Origin: Pyralis farinalis
Lineage: Eukaryota; Arthropoda; Insecta; Lepidoptera; Pyralidae
Assembly (NCBI GenBank): GCA_947507595.1
Contig: OX382281.1
Span: forward strand, 1,674,001-1,738,000
Direction of reading: 5' to 3'
DNA: 64,000 nt
The notes under the pieces are model-generated. The model was not told where the DNA came from. It was given only the letters and a program-made list of their open reading frames with translations, and searched no databases. Below are positions 1 through 10,589 of the stretch, in pieces. The stretch's first letter is position 1. Each line of letters begins with the position of its first letter. A program made the position numbers and the translations under genes.

Positions 1-3000
1 TGTCTGGTCCACGCCGCGCTCGCAGAAGCAGGATGGGTCATCCGCGCACTTGAACCTGTGCAAGTACGCGGAGAACCCACCATGCCCCGAGAGGACCTGC
101 GTGGTGATGCTCGACGGCACCATTTTGCCCACGATACCGTACGCCTCCGCCGCACTCGGGAAGAACAGTTTCGTCGTCGAAGCTGTTGTTCCCGATTTGT
201 ATCTCCTGTCCCATTCGTCAATGGTCCCCTTACGGATCATACCTTTGACGAATGAGACAGGGCAGCGGTCGTAATCTGGCCGCCTCCGCAACCCCAGTGC
301 GGCGCTCCTGGCGAGTTCATCGGCACGTTCGTTCCCCTCCAACCCCGCGTGTGCCTTGATCCAGAACAACGAGACGCTCTTACCCTGGCTTTTGCACAGT
401 TTAAGAGCGTCCCATGTCTGCACCGCCAGGGGATGGGGGGACTCGACGTTCGCCACCGCCTGGAGCGCCGCCATGGAGTCGCTGAAGATGCCGATACTGG
501 GTCCATCGCAGCTCAAAGCGTACTCGGCCGCCGTGCGGATAGCCAGGAGTTCCGCCTGGTAGACGGTACAGTAGGACGACAAAGCAAGCTTGACGGCCTT
601 GGTTTCCGCGCCGCCGTTCCATATGGATACAGCGGCGCCAACCCGGCCCTCAATCTTGCTGCCGTCCGTGTAAATTCGCAGGGCAAAGTTGGAGTGTGCC
701 CTGCATTGTTCCTCGTCCACCAGGCTGCCGAACTCCAAGCTATCTAGCTCCGCGGGATGCGGGGCCTCGATCCTCGAGGCCATCCGCTCGATCTCCCTGT
801 CCCCGAGCAGCGGATGGGGTAGCCCCCTCTTGGCCTCGTACAAAGAGGCGACCTCGCGCACTCTGAGGTCAAGAGGCAGCACCCCGGCCAGCAGCAGTGC
901 GGAGTTCAGGGAGACCGTGCGGTAGGCTCTGCAGATCTTCTGCGCGAAGCCCCGCTGTACGCTGTTGAGCTGTTTCTGGATGCCCAGCTTATTGACCGCT
1001 GGAGCCCATGCGGCGACAGCGTAAAATATCGTAGGTTCCACTACGGCTGAATATATGATCTTCACTACTTCAGGGTCGAGTCCCCAACTGACGCGGGCCG
1101 TACGCGCAAGGCGCCCGTATATGGCCACTGCCCTTTTACAGACAGTAGCCACGTGCACCCCCGCAAGGTCGAGTTGCTGCAGAAGAGGATCCAATAGGAG
1201 GTTCCACAAAATCGGTCCTCCTATGGACCCTTGGACGCACCCTTTGGTGGTGGACCGCAAGGTTTCCCCCCCGGCGTACCTCACTCTAACCGTCCTATCG
1301 CTGAGATAGCTGTCGATCACTCTCCTCAAGCCCAGAGGACAATTTTCCTCAGCCAGTCGTAGCTTGATGGCCGGCCACCAGGCGTTGTCGAAGGCTCCCT
1401 CTATATCCAGCGAGACGAGAGTGAGCATTCTCCTCTCGTCAAGCTTGGCGCGGATGTGCTGCACCAGGTTATAGAGGGAGTCTTCGGTGCCTCTTTGTGG
1501 CATAAACCCGTACTGGCGAGTACTAATCCTCGGCAGAATATGGTGCTTGAGGCGAGCGATCAGCATTTTCTCGTATACCTTGCCCAAAACAGGCAAAAGC
1601 CCAATCGGCCTGTACGATTTGGGCAAGGTATACGAGTCTTTGCCTGGTTTCCGAAGGACAATTACGAGGGCCCCCTTCCACAGCCGAGGAAAGTAGCGGA
1701 GGGCTCGACATTTATTGAGAAGGGCCAGGAAGAACTCAGGGTCACCGTTGATGGCCCGAGCGCAAATGTCAGGCGTGAGGCCGTCGGCACCGGGAGCCTT
1801 CTTTGGGTTGAAGGACGATACAGCCGCTGTGAGCTCCCTCATGGTAAACGGCGGGTCATGATCATCATCGACCCGCTCGTTTACCTCGCGGGCCTTCTTC
1901 CTCATTTCGCGGTGATCTGTATCGTCGTCCAACTCGCTGTCGGCAGGATAGAACGTATCCGCCAACAGCTCGAGGGACTCCCTGTGATCCAACGGCCTCC
2001 CGCCCTCCTGGAGGAGTACATCCTCCTTGCGCTCGGTTGCCCTCCCAATGACCCGATAGATACCTTCCCAGACGCCTTCTCTGTCTTGCCTCCAGCAAAA
2101 TTTCCTCCAGCTGTCAGTCTGGGCATCCCGCACTGCGGCCTCGTATTTGCCCTTCTGTTCGAGGTACGAACTGACCACCATTTGTCTCCGGTCCGGCGCT
2201 GCGTTTCGGATTCTGCGTCGCTTGGTGATGGTTTGCCTCTTCAGCTCCTCGAGTTCCTCAGACCACCACGGCAATCTAAATAACACCCCGCCTTTGATTT
2301 TGGGCATCGCTGCCTGGCAGGCCTCGGTTATGGCTCGGGTGTACCCGTCCACGATTACCTCCAGGTCCTCCCACACCTGGACCGCCTCAACGCTCTCCAC
2401 GTTCAGGCGGTCCCTCCGCATGATTGCTGCCAGTTTCTCACGAAACTGACACCAATCCGCTTTCCTGGTGTTGAAGATCCTGGTGGTCCTCGCCACGGAT
2501 ACCCCTTTCGCCAGTGCCAAGTTGATTTCAAATAGAATGCCGTTGTGGTCAGAGGACGTTAGGGCCTCGGAGACGCGCCAGCCATCCACCAGGCTCAGCA
2601 TATCCTCAGAGCAGGCCGTCACGTCATGGCTGCTGTACCTCTTCCCGCCTCGAACGGTATCGAATGTCGGGACGTCCCCCGAATTAAGTATCTGGAGGCC
2701 CAGCTCCCCTAAGGCTCCAGTCATCATCTCCCCCCTGGAGTCCTCTTGGGAGCTGCCCCACCAGAAACTCTTCGCGTTGGCGTCCCCGCCTATAACCAAC
2801 CTTCTCAGGTACGGTTTCACGCTCAACCTGTCTAAGCTGCTCCAGGTATGGCTCCATGGGTTTGTCAGGTTCGAAGTGGTAGGAGACCAGTGTAATCTTC
2901 CAGGCACTAGTCCGGATCCCCACCACAACGATGTTGTATGTGGTTAGTTGTGGGTACTGTACGACATCGAGGTCGTGATCGAAGACGGCTATTGCCGCCT

Positions 3001-3172
3001 TTACAGTACCCTCGCCGTTCCCCAGTGCCTGGAAGACTCTCACTCCACGATAGTCTCTTACGCTTCCAACCCGACCCACATAGGGCTCCTGCAGCAGTGC
3101 GACAGATATTCTGCGCTCACCTGCCGCCAACAGCAATTCGTGCGTTGCTAGCTGGCTTCTCTGTAGGTTGGC
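1..3172 (-). pseudogene. R1-type ORF2 (endonuclease-RT-RNase H), broken
   Basis: The endonuclease lies at 3172-2684 and begins with the family motif LLQEPYVG. A frameshift at about 2810-2850 moves the rest, including GGDANAKS and the SSDHNG motif, into another frame. RT motifs seen on the minus strand include SYRPIGLLPVLGK (about 1610), LDIEGAFDNAWW (about 1400) and GCVQGSIGGP (about 1230). Directly after LDLAGVHV (about 1155) the frame jumps to ATVCKRA, so the catalytic F/YADD segment and thumb are absent. The RNase H keeps YTDGSK, ELLAIR, FSDSMAAL and NERADELAR, its four acidic positions. The left edge cuts the C-terminus. Long plus-strand frames over this block are GC-driven shadows. Confidence 0.85.
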
Positions 3173-3185
3173 TTGAGCCTTGGCT
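1..3185 (-). mobile_element. R1-clade non-LTR retrotransposon, truncated at both ends
   Basis: GC-rich block on the minus strand. It encodes, in order, an AP-like endonuclease, a reverse transcriptase and an RNase H, the order known for R1-clade LINEs. The 3' part runs off the left edge of the window. The 5' edge abuts a DIRS-like gag at about 3185, so ORF1 and the 5' UTR are missing. A second, shorter piece of the same family lies at 52870-53405. R1-clade elements often insert at specific sites; no target can be recognised here because both ends are lost. Confidence 0.85.
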
Positions 3186-3199
3186 TACGAGAAAAAGTT

Positions 3200-3691
3200 T
3201 ATGAATTGTTTTTAAAGGGTGATGTACTCAAAGTTTCTTCGGAACTACTTCAACTGATCTGTGGCCACCCAGCAGAGGTCATTCAAATGAGGAGAGATGG
3301 CATAATCAACTTTGTGTATGATCCTCTCAACAAAGTTGTTTTGTGAAAAATTCCACCTTCGTGTCAACATTTGTTCAGTGCTGACTCTCTGTCTACTGTA
3401 CTTGAGAAAACAGGAGGTGTATGGAAAACTTTCTTGCCGTTGAATAAGCCGGGATCCATTGCACCAGGTGCAACTGGTCCAAGCAAACAGACACGCCACC
3501 CCCCGCAGGGGCAGGCGATTTCCAAAGAACCCTCGCAGGGCTCCTCACATGGACGTTGTGCCGTAACGCACATTTCCCATGCAAACCAACCCCCGCAGGG
3601 TTGTTATCAGCCTCACTCCTCACAAGGACAAGGCACTGCTTTTGGAAACCCTCGTTCAGCATTCTCTAATAACGCCAGGGGTTCCTTTTGA
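3200..3691 (+). pseudogene. DIRS-type gag C-terminal remnant
   Basis: The frame at 3200-3340 reads like a DIRS gag C-terminus (EVIQMRRDGIINFVYDPLN). After a stop it continues as PPSCQHLFSADSLSTVLEK and GGVWKTFLP up to about 3450. A Q/P/S-rich tail follows, with three repeats of the type PPQG or PSQG at about 3500, 3530 and 3590. The frame ends at 3691, just upstream of the RT frame. Assignment rests on position and on motif recall; the stops show it is dead. Confidence 0.5.
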
Positions 3692-3779
3692 TCCAGAGGA
3701 CACCCTCAGAAGCATTATCTATGCTTCTGACGGTTTCAAGACTTCTGGAGCATACTCGGAATACAACACTCTTGGGAGA

Positions 3780-5430
3780 AAACGTGGTAAGGATTGACAA
3801 TCAATTTATAGCAGGGCGACTACTTCTATTTTACACACATTGGGAACAGCTGAGTGCATCACCATACCTGTTAAAGATTATAAAAGGGTACCGCATACCC
3901 TTTCGTCAAAAACCGCCGCTAATAATGCCTCATCTAGTGAAAAATCTGTTCAATGCTCCGGTCTCGAATGCAATGACCACTGTGTTATCCCAAATGCAAA
4001 GGGATCATAGAGGTAGTCAAACCATCACCAAGCTTTATTTCGACAATGTTTCTTGTCCCAAAAGGCGATGCGTGATCGGCCAGTCTTCAAACTGTCGTTG
4101 TTAAACGAATATGTAATGACGGACAAATTTCGGCTTATAAATGTGCAACGTATTCCTGACATTCTTCAGCCGAGAGATTTCCTATGCAAAATAGACCTGT
4201 CACAAGCCTATTTTCATCTGGGTGTTTGCCCGTCTCACAGGAGGTTCCTTCGTCTCTCATACAAAGGGCAACTGCTACAAATGACATGTCTGGCTTTTGG
4301 ACTCAACACAGCTCTAAAAATGTTCGCTTCCCTAACCAATTGGATTGCTCAGAGCCTCAAAAAACTGGGATTACGTATTATCGTATATTTGGACGACTTT
4401 CTCCTGGCCCATCAGGATCGACAGGTCCTACTGACACATGTTCACATACTACTAGAGAGACTGAGATTCTTGGGTGGCAGATAAATATGGACATATCGAT
4501 CACGGTGCCACAACAAAGTCTAGTATATCTAGGGATTTCTTGGAATACACGGGACAACGAGAAATCTTTACCCAGAGAAAAGTGTGTGGCAACCAAAATA
4601 ACGAATATTCTAGGCGAGGGTTTGGTGGACCTGAAAAGTTTGCAAAGTCTCGTGGGCCTTTTGAACTTTGCGAGTTTTGTAGTCCCGAGAGGAAGACTTC
4701 GCTCTCGAGCACTGTTGACCTTCCTCAACACACTCATCAAAGCACCCGATACTAAACGCCACCCAATTCCGAAACAAGCTTTGCAAGATCTATCTTGGTG
4801 GCTTCTGAACCATCATCATCCATCGGCAATACATTTACCACCCCCATCTCACTTCATGGCGACAGATGCGTCTGATCAAGCCTGGGGCGCCCAACTGGAC
4901 AATCGATCCTTTTTCAGCCATGCAATTCTCTAAGCGACTCGTAATGGCTGTATGCGTCGCTGTGATCACAGATGTCACAGCTTTGACATCGTCTACTGCG
5001 ATCACGGCTAAATTATTTGGTATTCTATAAGACTGTAAGCGTACGCGAGGCTGTTTGCCTTGTAGAATTCCAATTCCAAACGCAGCCTTGCGGCGCTAGT
5101 GTCGCACAACCATGAAAAGCGACACTAAGGAATTGCAATTTTGTGTTCAAGGCTATAACAGCCGATGTTTCCGAGGATGTAAGGATGTTTGCTCTTACAG
5201 AATGGCATGGCAGGACGGTGGATCGACCAGAAAAGTTTTTTTTTTTTTTTTTTGCAATCAAAAGGAACTTCTTGCAGTCCTAAAAGTTTTAGAAGGTCAG
5301 TTCCTCGGTCGATCCACAGTTCTGTGGCAGTCCGACAACAAAACCGCAGTTGCTTACATACGGAACGAAGGCGGGACAAGGTCACTGCACCTAACAGATA
5401 TTGCCTTCAAGATTTCCAGATGTTAGATCG
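3780..5430 (+). pseudogene. DIRS-type reverse transcriptase and RNase H, broken
   Basis: The RT core is at 4053-4484: CKIDLSQAYFHLGV, RRFLRLSYKG, FGLN and the catalytic YLDDFLLAHQ, typical of DIRS. It continues in another frame at 4490-4933, ending in FMATDASDQAWGAQL, the first acidic motif of RNase H. The RNase H resumes at about 5256 (CNQKELLAVLKVLEGQ, then WQSDNKTAVAYI) after about 340 bp of foreign DNA. At least three frameshifts and this insertion make it non-functional. An upstream RT piece (FYTHWEQLSASPYLL) is at about 3825. Confidence 0.75.
4920..5254. repeat. Foldback insertion inside DIRS RNase H
   Basis: This stretch interrupts the RNase H between the D-motif (4865) and QKELLAVL (5258). 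Its core, about 5020-5205, folds on itself. AATTCCAATTCC (5066-5077) pairs with GGAATTGCAATT (5129-5140) with one mismatch. TAGTGTCGC (5097-5105) pairs perfectly with GCGACACTA (5119-5127). GGCTGTTTGCCTTG (from 5049) pairs with CAAGGCTATAACAGCC (to 5163). CTTACAG motifs sit at both outer edges. A run of 18 T follows at 5237-5254. It resembles a small foldback or MITE-like element; no clear target duplication was found. Confidence 0.5.
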
Positions 5431-5439
5431 TTATTAGAT

Positions 5440-6693
5440 TCAGATATCTGCTCAGCACATAGCAGGCAAATACAACGGTCATGCAGACGGTCTGTCTCGC
5501 TACCGACCACCGAGCAAGATGGCAGCGTCTTGCACAGAAGTCGTTTTCCGAAAATTTGGGATACCTGTCATAGACCTTTTTTTCCTCGAGGAGTGCGCAT
5601 GTGGTATCCAATTATGTGTCTTTGGACCAAAAAGGCACTCAAGCGGTATTTCACGATGCCTTTTCCCAAACATGGAACTACCATCTTGCGTGGATTTTTC
5701 CTCCACCCTACCTAATGCCCCGAGTTCTGGCCCATCTCAATCTGTCACAAGGAACATTTCTAATGTCGCCCCACGATGGGAGAGAGTCTTTTGGAGAGCG
5801 GATCTCAAATCACGCGCTTTAGCAGCCCCGTTTTCTGTCCGCAACCTACATCTCTACCTGATAGACATTTCAACGGGCCTTTCACCTCCCAAAATCCAAG
5901 AAATGACCCTAGGAGTTTGGACATGTGGGGGTGGTCGGAGAACCTAACTGATTGGAATAATTCCCAACTAGAGCTTCTTAGGACTTCATGGAGACCTTTA
6001 TTGAAGTTAACATATTGAAGTCTATTGTTTTTAAAAAAAAAAAAAAAACCAGTATCTCACAAGAAGTCTGTGTGGAATATTGACGAGCTCCTACTGTTTC
6101 TTTCTAAATATAAAATTGACGAAAGAAACATTTTTTTTTTTTTTCTACAAATAGACATACAGCTATTTTATGTTACTGTGTTCTGGTCGCCGTATTCACG
6201 ACTTGACCTTACTAGCAGTCGATGACGAGCACTATAAAACATGTAACAACTACATCATTTTATGCCCTACCTTGGGTCTAAAACTGATAATTCTGATTAC
6301 AGGCAATCGGGAGGAAAGCTACTAGTCAACTCGACAAACTCGATCCTGTATATTGGGTTAAGCGTTGCCTCGTTCTCCTTAATGAAAAACGCATCTCGGC
6401 AGGTTGTTCAAACCTATTCATTAACTTTAGAGGTCAGCCTAAAAGCTGCCTCTCGTGCATTGATTGCAGGATGGATTAATTCATTATTGAAAGAAGCTGG
6501 CATAATTGCATCTCCGGGAAGTATCCGCTCCGCAGTGGCGTCGAAAAATGGGTCTGACAATATCCCAATAGACGACATCTTATCGCGTGGTAACTGGCGG
6601 TCCGGTAATACTTTTAGGCAATTTTATAGACGGGAGGTTATACCAGCTCCTTCTAACAGAAGTGTTACTAGTTTATTTGTGCCATTAATTTGA
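5440..6693 (+). pseudogene. DIRS connection region and tyrosine recombinase remnant
   Basis: After RNase H, shifting frames give HDAFSQTWNYHLAWIFPPPY (about 5660) and APRWERVFWRADLKSRAL (about 5770), the DIRS region before the recombinase. The recombinase is recognised from GRRIHDLTLLAVDDEHY (about 6190) and from a C-terminus at 6440-6680 with SIRSAVASK, containing the second catalytic arginine, and RGNWRSGNTFRQFYRREV, containing the active tyrosine region. Runs of 16 A (6032) and 15 T (6131) interrupt the N-terminal half. Several frameshifts are present. Confidence 0.65.
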
Positions 6694-6802
6694 ATATGTA
6701 ACATCCAACAGGTACCTCGCACACATTAGTAGTAGTAGTATTTATACTTTATTTTACCCATCTCACATTGGCGTCCATCTCCACCAGGCGATAACAAACA
6801 CG

Positions 6803-7133
6803 TCTCAATATGTTTAAAGTTTCAAATAACGGTCAAGTCTTTAATAGAGGCGTTTTACCTGAAATAAAACGCATATTAAATACTTACCTTATTTGAAACT
6901 TTATCTTTCAATTCTGCCTGGTGATATTTCGACTTAATGGTTTGAAATGGCGGACGCAGCGATCACCTGACGTCCCCACCTGCCTGGTGAGATGGTGGTG
7001 GGTGTGCGAGCGAGAGGGCAAACATAAGGTAGAAAGAGAAAGCAGAAAACACAGGGCCTATCTCAATATGTTTAAAGTTTCAAATAAGGTAAGTATTTAA
7101 TATGCGTTTTATTTCAGGTAAAACGCCTCTATT
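6803..7133. repeat. Direct plus inverted repeat set, probable DIRS terminal repeats
   Basis: A 27-bp sequence starting TCTCAATATGTTTAAAGTTT occurs as a direct repeat at 6803-6829 and 7061-7087. In addition, 6843-6902 is the perfect 60-bp reverse complement of 7074-7133. The two arms are 171 bp apart, and the spacer contains a second pair of related CCATCTCACC/GGTGAGATGG motifs. DIRS elements are known to end in split or inverted repeats with an internal complementary region, which fits the position just after the recombinase. Confidence 0.75.
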
Positions 7134-8182
7134 ATTTTCGATACTGAACTGCGTTTTGAAAACCACGTTTTGGGTCTAGTGAGGAGTTGCGTTTATAGGC
7201 TAAAATTGCTGTATAAAATTCGTAATTACCTCACTGAACAAACACGCGTAACCCTCTGCGAGACGCTAATACTATCAATAGTGAACTACGGTGACTTGTT
7301 ATATGGGCCACGCCTACTGTCTAGAACTCGGCGGTTGATTCAGCGTATATATAGTGCTTCAATGCTTAAAATGGAGTCACGCAGAAAAATGCATATGGCA
7401 ATCCTGGTCTATGACCTTGTGAAATTCGAAAATCCACCATATCTCCATGCTAAACTAAACTTCTCAAAATTTCACAAGCTGTATGGATCAGGTGTACCCA
7501 GAACTGCGCGGGCACCTTTAGCGGCATACAAGCATAAAACTGTTGCTTTCAGGGGCAGTTTCCGCTACCAGGCGACCAAATGCTGGAACAATATACTTCC
7601 ACCAATAAGAAATGTGTCCTCAAGATATGTTTTCAAAAATAGAGTTAAAACAGTGCTATCGGAGGAACAAAGGCTGGGTTAGATATAGCTTTCGTCGTAC
7701 TCTGGTCGCTCTGGTGGTGATTGTCCTCTGGTTTGCTTGACTGGGTCTTGAATGTGTATGGGGGTGGCTTTATGTGCCCGTAACCTCGTTAAGTTTCGCT
7801 GTCGGTTTTATTATATTAATCCATTTTCACACTCATATTATATTCCATTTATACACTGTTCATAACCTCATATCTGCTTTCATGTATTTACCTACAGTTG
7901 TGAGTACTTATGAATAGATACGTATTGTTTATATATATATGTATAACATAACAACCGTGGCGTTATTCCTGCGTGCGTCTCCTTAATTTTCGGGCAGCAG
8001 CTGAAAACCAGTGGTCTGTTCTTTGAGCAAATAATGCACTGAGCCGCTGCCTTTTTGTATCACTGCGACACACAATTTATTGTACAATTACTATTGTATT
8101 TGGTGTTTACTTATTGTTTACCTGCTAATATTTACTGTTGTGTGTCATGGAGATACAAATAAATGGCTTATCTATCTATCTA
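7134..8182 (+). mobile_element. LINE 3' end with (ATCT)n tail, L2/CR1/Jockey-like
   Basis: It starts directly at the end of the inverted repeat with the RT C-terminal region. The frame 7134-7682 contains IFDTELRFENHV, KLLYKIRNYLTEQTRVTL, LILSIVNYGDLLYGP and FRYQATKCWNNILPP, the post-RT region of insect LINEs. The gap between SASM and LKMESRRK suggests a small internal deletion. The 3' UTR ends in AAATAAATGGCTTATCTATC at about 8156-8181, a short ATCT repeat tail. The same 3' end recurs at 62664-62780. 5' truncation before the thumb is typical of LINE retrotransposition. Confidence 0.75.
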
Positions 8183-8589
8183 AGCACCTTCGAAGCAGCA
8201 TAATGGCCAAATGTTAATTTAGTAGTACCATTAAAAAAGTACGATCGAATAAGGGAGTATATGTTGCTATGGCAACGTCTCGCCTTTAGTTTCAGCAACA
8301 ACATTGACTACTAACTAAAACTAGATCGAGCTTATAGTCCGCAACAAGCTTATCTAACTCTGATGTTGCAATTTTATCGTTGTGAAGATTTAATTGAGCA
8401 ATCACGACGTTATCGATATGTATTAGGTATTTAATATATTGTACTCTAACCTAGCCGCGTAAGTTTGACAAGATTCTGACTCGGTCTTGTGGTCAGACGC
8501 CTTCTTCAGCCGCCTACACGGTGCGCATGTCGGTTTGAAGTCTTTTTCAGACTTCTTAGTAGGTACATTCCCGCGAGTCATGAGATTTT
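8183..8589. other. No gene seen; contains an RFX X-box-like palindrome
   Basis: No coding or repeat family was recognised. The only notable motif is GTTGCTATGGCAAC at 8263-8276, a perfect inverted-repeat match to the RFX-type X-box pattern. No neighbouring ciliary gene can be identified, so a regulatory role is speculative. Confidence 0.3.
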
Positions 8590-8838
8590 GAGTTACAGTC
8601 ACTCGATGTCCGTAAAGCCAGTGGTCCTGATGGTATCCCAGCGATTGTTCTGAAAAAATGTGCAGCAGAGTTGTCTCCGGTGTTGACGCGCCTCTTTCGT
8701 CTCTCGTACTCGACCGGTTGTGTTCCGGAGGCTTGGAGAGAGGCTAATGTGCAGCCGGTACCCAAAAAGTGAGACCGTTCGGACCCATCAAATTACCGCC
8801 CCATTGCCGTAACTTCAGTGTTGTGCAAAGTCATGGAA
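8590..8838 (+). pseudogene. Jockey-like RT N-terminal fragment
   Basis: The plus frame from about 8597 gives DVRKASGPDGIPAIVLKKC, CVPEAWREANVQPVPKK, then a stop, then DPSNYRPIAVTSVLCKVME. These are RT fingers motifs 0-1 of Jockey-type LINEs. One TGA (about 8770) replaces the expected residue after PKK. The piece ends abruptly at about 8838, where a different sequence begins. It is too short to assign a clade firmly. A possible endonuclease fragment of a similar element is at 13000-13300. Confidence 0.65.
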
Positions 8839-8841
8839 CCT

Positions 8842-9011
8842 TCTGCTTGGTTTCTGAGACACGGCGGGGTGAGGATGCCGGCACGGAGCTTTTCAGACGC
8901 TTGTTAGCCCTTTGATGGGACGATGATGGTTTCTCCGCTGTCCTCTGCCCGACGACGGATTCGTTGTCGGACGGGAAAAGCTCATCGGCGAGTTCGGGCA
9001 TTATCTTGACC
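8842..9011 (-). other. Possible truncated coding exon of unknown gene
   Basis: On the minus strand an open frame follows a good acceptor (TATTTCTATTGCAG ending at 9012) and encodes about 55 residues that are acidic then basic/serine-rich (MPELADELFPSDNESVVGQ near the start, KRLKSSVPASSPRR near the end). It is cut at 8838 by the RT fragment. The frame is also open upstream of the acceptor, so the exon claim rests only on the splice signal and composition. It could equally be a transposon ORF1 scrap. Confidence 0.25.
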
Positions 9012-9151
9012 TGCAATAGAAATATCCCTGAATTAAATAAAGAGTCGATGCATTTATTTTTAGTATCCAGGTATCTTGTAATCATAAACATCTTCTTTTC
9101 GTCTGATAGTTCCGCTTTGTTGATCAGTAAAATTAAGTAATGAAAGGAACA

Positions 9152-9152
9152 A

Positions 9153-9185
<33 letters not shown>
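9152..9185. repeat. (TA)n microsatellite
   Basis: About 34 bp of almost pure TA dinucleotides. It sits inside otherwise unassigned AT-rich DNA (9012-9689), where no gene was recognised. Confidence 0.9.
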
Positions 9186-9187
<2 letters not shown>

Positions 9188-9689
9188 CAAAAGGCACATA
9201 TGCATTGGTAAATATTCATGACTTTATATTAGCGTAATAAATAATAAACTTTGTTCAGACTACAATTGGCGTTCAGTTTTGTCTAATACTATAAGATTCT
9301 ATATGCAATAAATAACCGAATAAATAATCTTTTCGAATATTTCACTATAGAAAATAGTGACTTTATCGTCATCAAATCATAATATAATAAATAACTTACA
9401 TTTTGAATAGATGAATTTTCACAGTGAAGGTATGGTTCGAAAACGTTGATTGCTGATTTTCGACTCTGGAAGCTATTGTTCGCTGATCTTCAGGACGATT
9501 TAGTGATGCTCCGGAGATCGACACAACGACTTAAATAGCACCAACTCCACGTGATTGTATCCCATATTTGGAAGTAGTCACATGGCAGAGATTTGATATC
9601 AATACTTCGATTAGCAAGCTCAGCATTATTCATATCATGTACTGATAAAAATGCAAGTAGGCTATACTCTTAATTTATACAACGTTGGA

Positions 9690-9868
9690 AGGCATAGAAG
9701 CATACGAACGACCCACTTGATGTGAAGCGGTTACCGTAACCTATGAACGCTTGTAATTAAGTATCACTCGCGCGATGACTTCTCTGCTGCTAATACAGCA
9801 ACTACTTTTTAGGAGCTTCTTGGTGACCTCACTCATTCGCAGGAACACAACAACCATCTAGTAAATAT
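9690..9868 (-). repeat. SINE-A tail fragment
   Basis: It matches the 3' body of the SINE at 51229-51545 and 63056-64000 in reverse orientation: GCATACGAACGACCCACTTG near the left end, CTGCTGCTAATACAGCAA in the middle, and GCAGGAACACAACAACC at the right. The tRNA-like head is missing. The sequence is diverged, consistent with an old copy. Confidence 0.6.
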
Positions 9869-10589
9869 TCCTTTGTTTTTGTTTGTTGTACGATTTCGTT
9901 CCTAATAAAGTACAATACATTGAAATAACATGAACTTTATGAACACAAAAAAAAATGAAACAAAAAGTTTAAAAGCGGCTACAAATATCGAAAATAAATC
10001 AGTGTTAATTTGCTTTCTTGCTAGCTAGGACATCATTTTACCTATCGCCGACCATGTCAGTAAGTAATTTGTTTACATTTGACTATAATTTAGAACATAT
10101 ATTTAGGAATTATTAGTTTTTTAATTGGGTTGGTTTTGAGAAATTAATATTCTGAAACGGTGATTTATATTGCAAAATATTTGTTTTGTTTTGGGAAATG
10201 TTTGTAAGAATATATGATTAAGTAAAGCTTCTTTTTAGTTAGAATTACCTCCACGTCCGCCAAGGGTAATGGGGTTCGAAACTACAGGAGTCAACATTTA
10301 GTAAAAAATACAATTTATTAGATTGAAATATGGTAACATTACAGGAGTTAAGTAGTTCATTTGCAGGATACGCACAGTTGCAGCGTAGTTGCAGTGCAGG
10401 ATACGCACAGTTCCAGCGTAGTTGCAGTGCAGGAAACTTTAATAGAATACACGTATTGGCACTGCACTATTCCGGCACGACTCAAGTGACAGGCGTAAAC
10501 GTGCAGTTGCAGTTATTTAGCAGAATTGGCCTACTGGACGCTTCTTCCTTTCGCGACTTCCTTTGTGACATTTCCTCCGCTTGAGCCTA
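9869..10589. other. No gene seen; short tandem repeat at 10363-10428
   Basis: AT-rich sequence without a recognised gene up to about 10330. At 10363-10428 a 33-bp unit beginning GCAGGATACGCACAGTT is repeated twice with one mismatch. The short open frame across it (10330-10584) is explained by this repeat and is not called as a gene. Confidence 0.6.

Larger units (their letters stand above)
3186..7133 (+). mobile_element. DIRS-like tyrosine-recombinase retrotransposon, decayed
   Basis: Plus-strand remnants of gag, RT, RNase H and a tyrosine recombinase occur in the order known for DIRS elements. They are followed by a set of short direct and inverted repeats (6803-7133) like the terminal and internal complementary repeats of this order. 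The coding parts are frameshifted many times and contain an insertion at about 4920-5254. The 5' end is missing at the junction with the R1 block. No LTRs were seen, as expected for DIRS. Confidence 0.75.

Noticed and set aside
1456..2283. 275-codon plus-strand open frame
   Set aside because: Antisense shadow of the R1 RT frame in GC-rich DNA; no domain on the plus strand, and the minus strand reads clear RT motifs.
7088..7118. GTAAGT...TTTCAG as a 30-nt intron
   Set aside because: Far shorter than animal introns and part of the 60-bp inverted repeat.
10052..10063. ATGTCA/GTAAGT as a tiny start exon
   Set aside because: No coding partner downstream on the plus strand; chance match.
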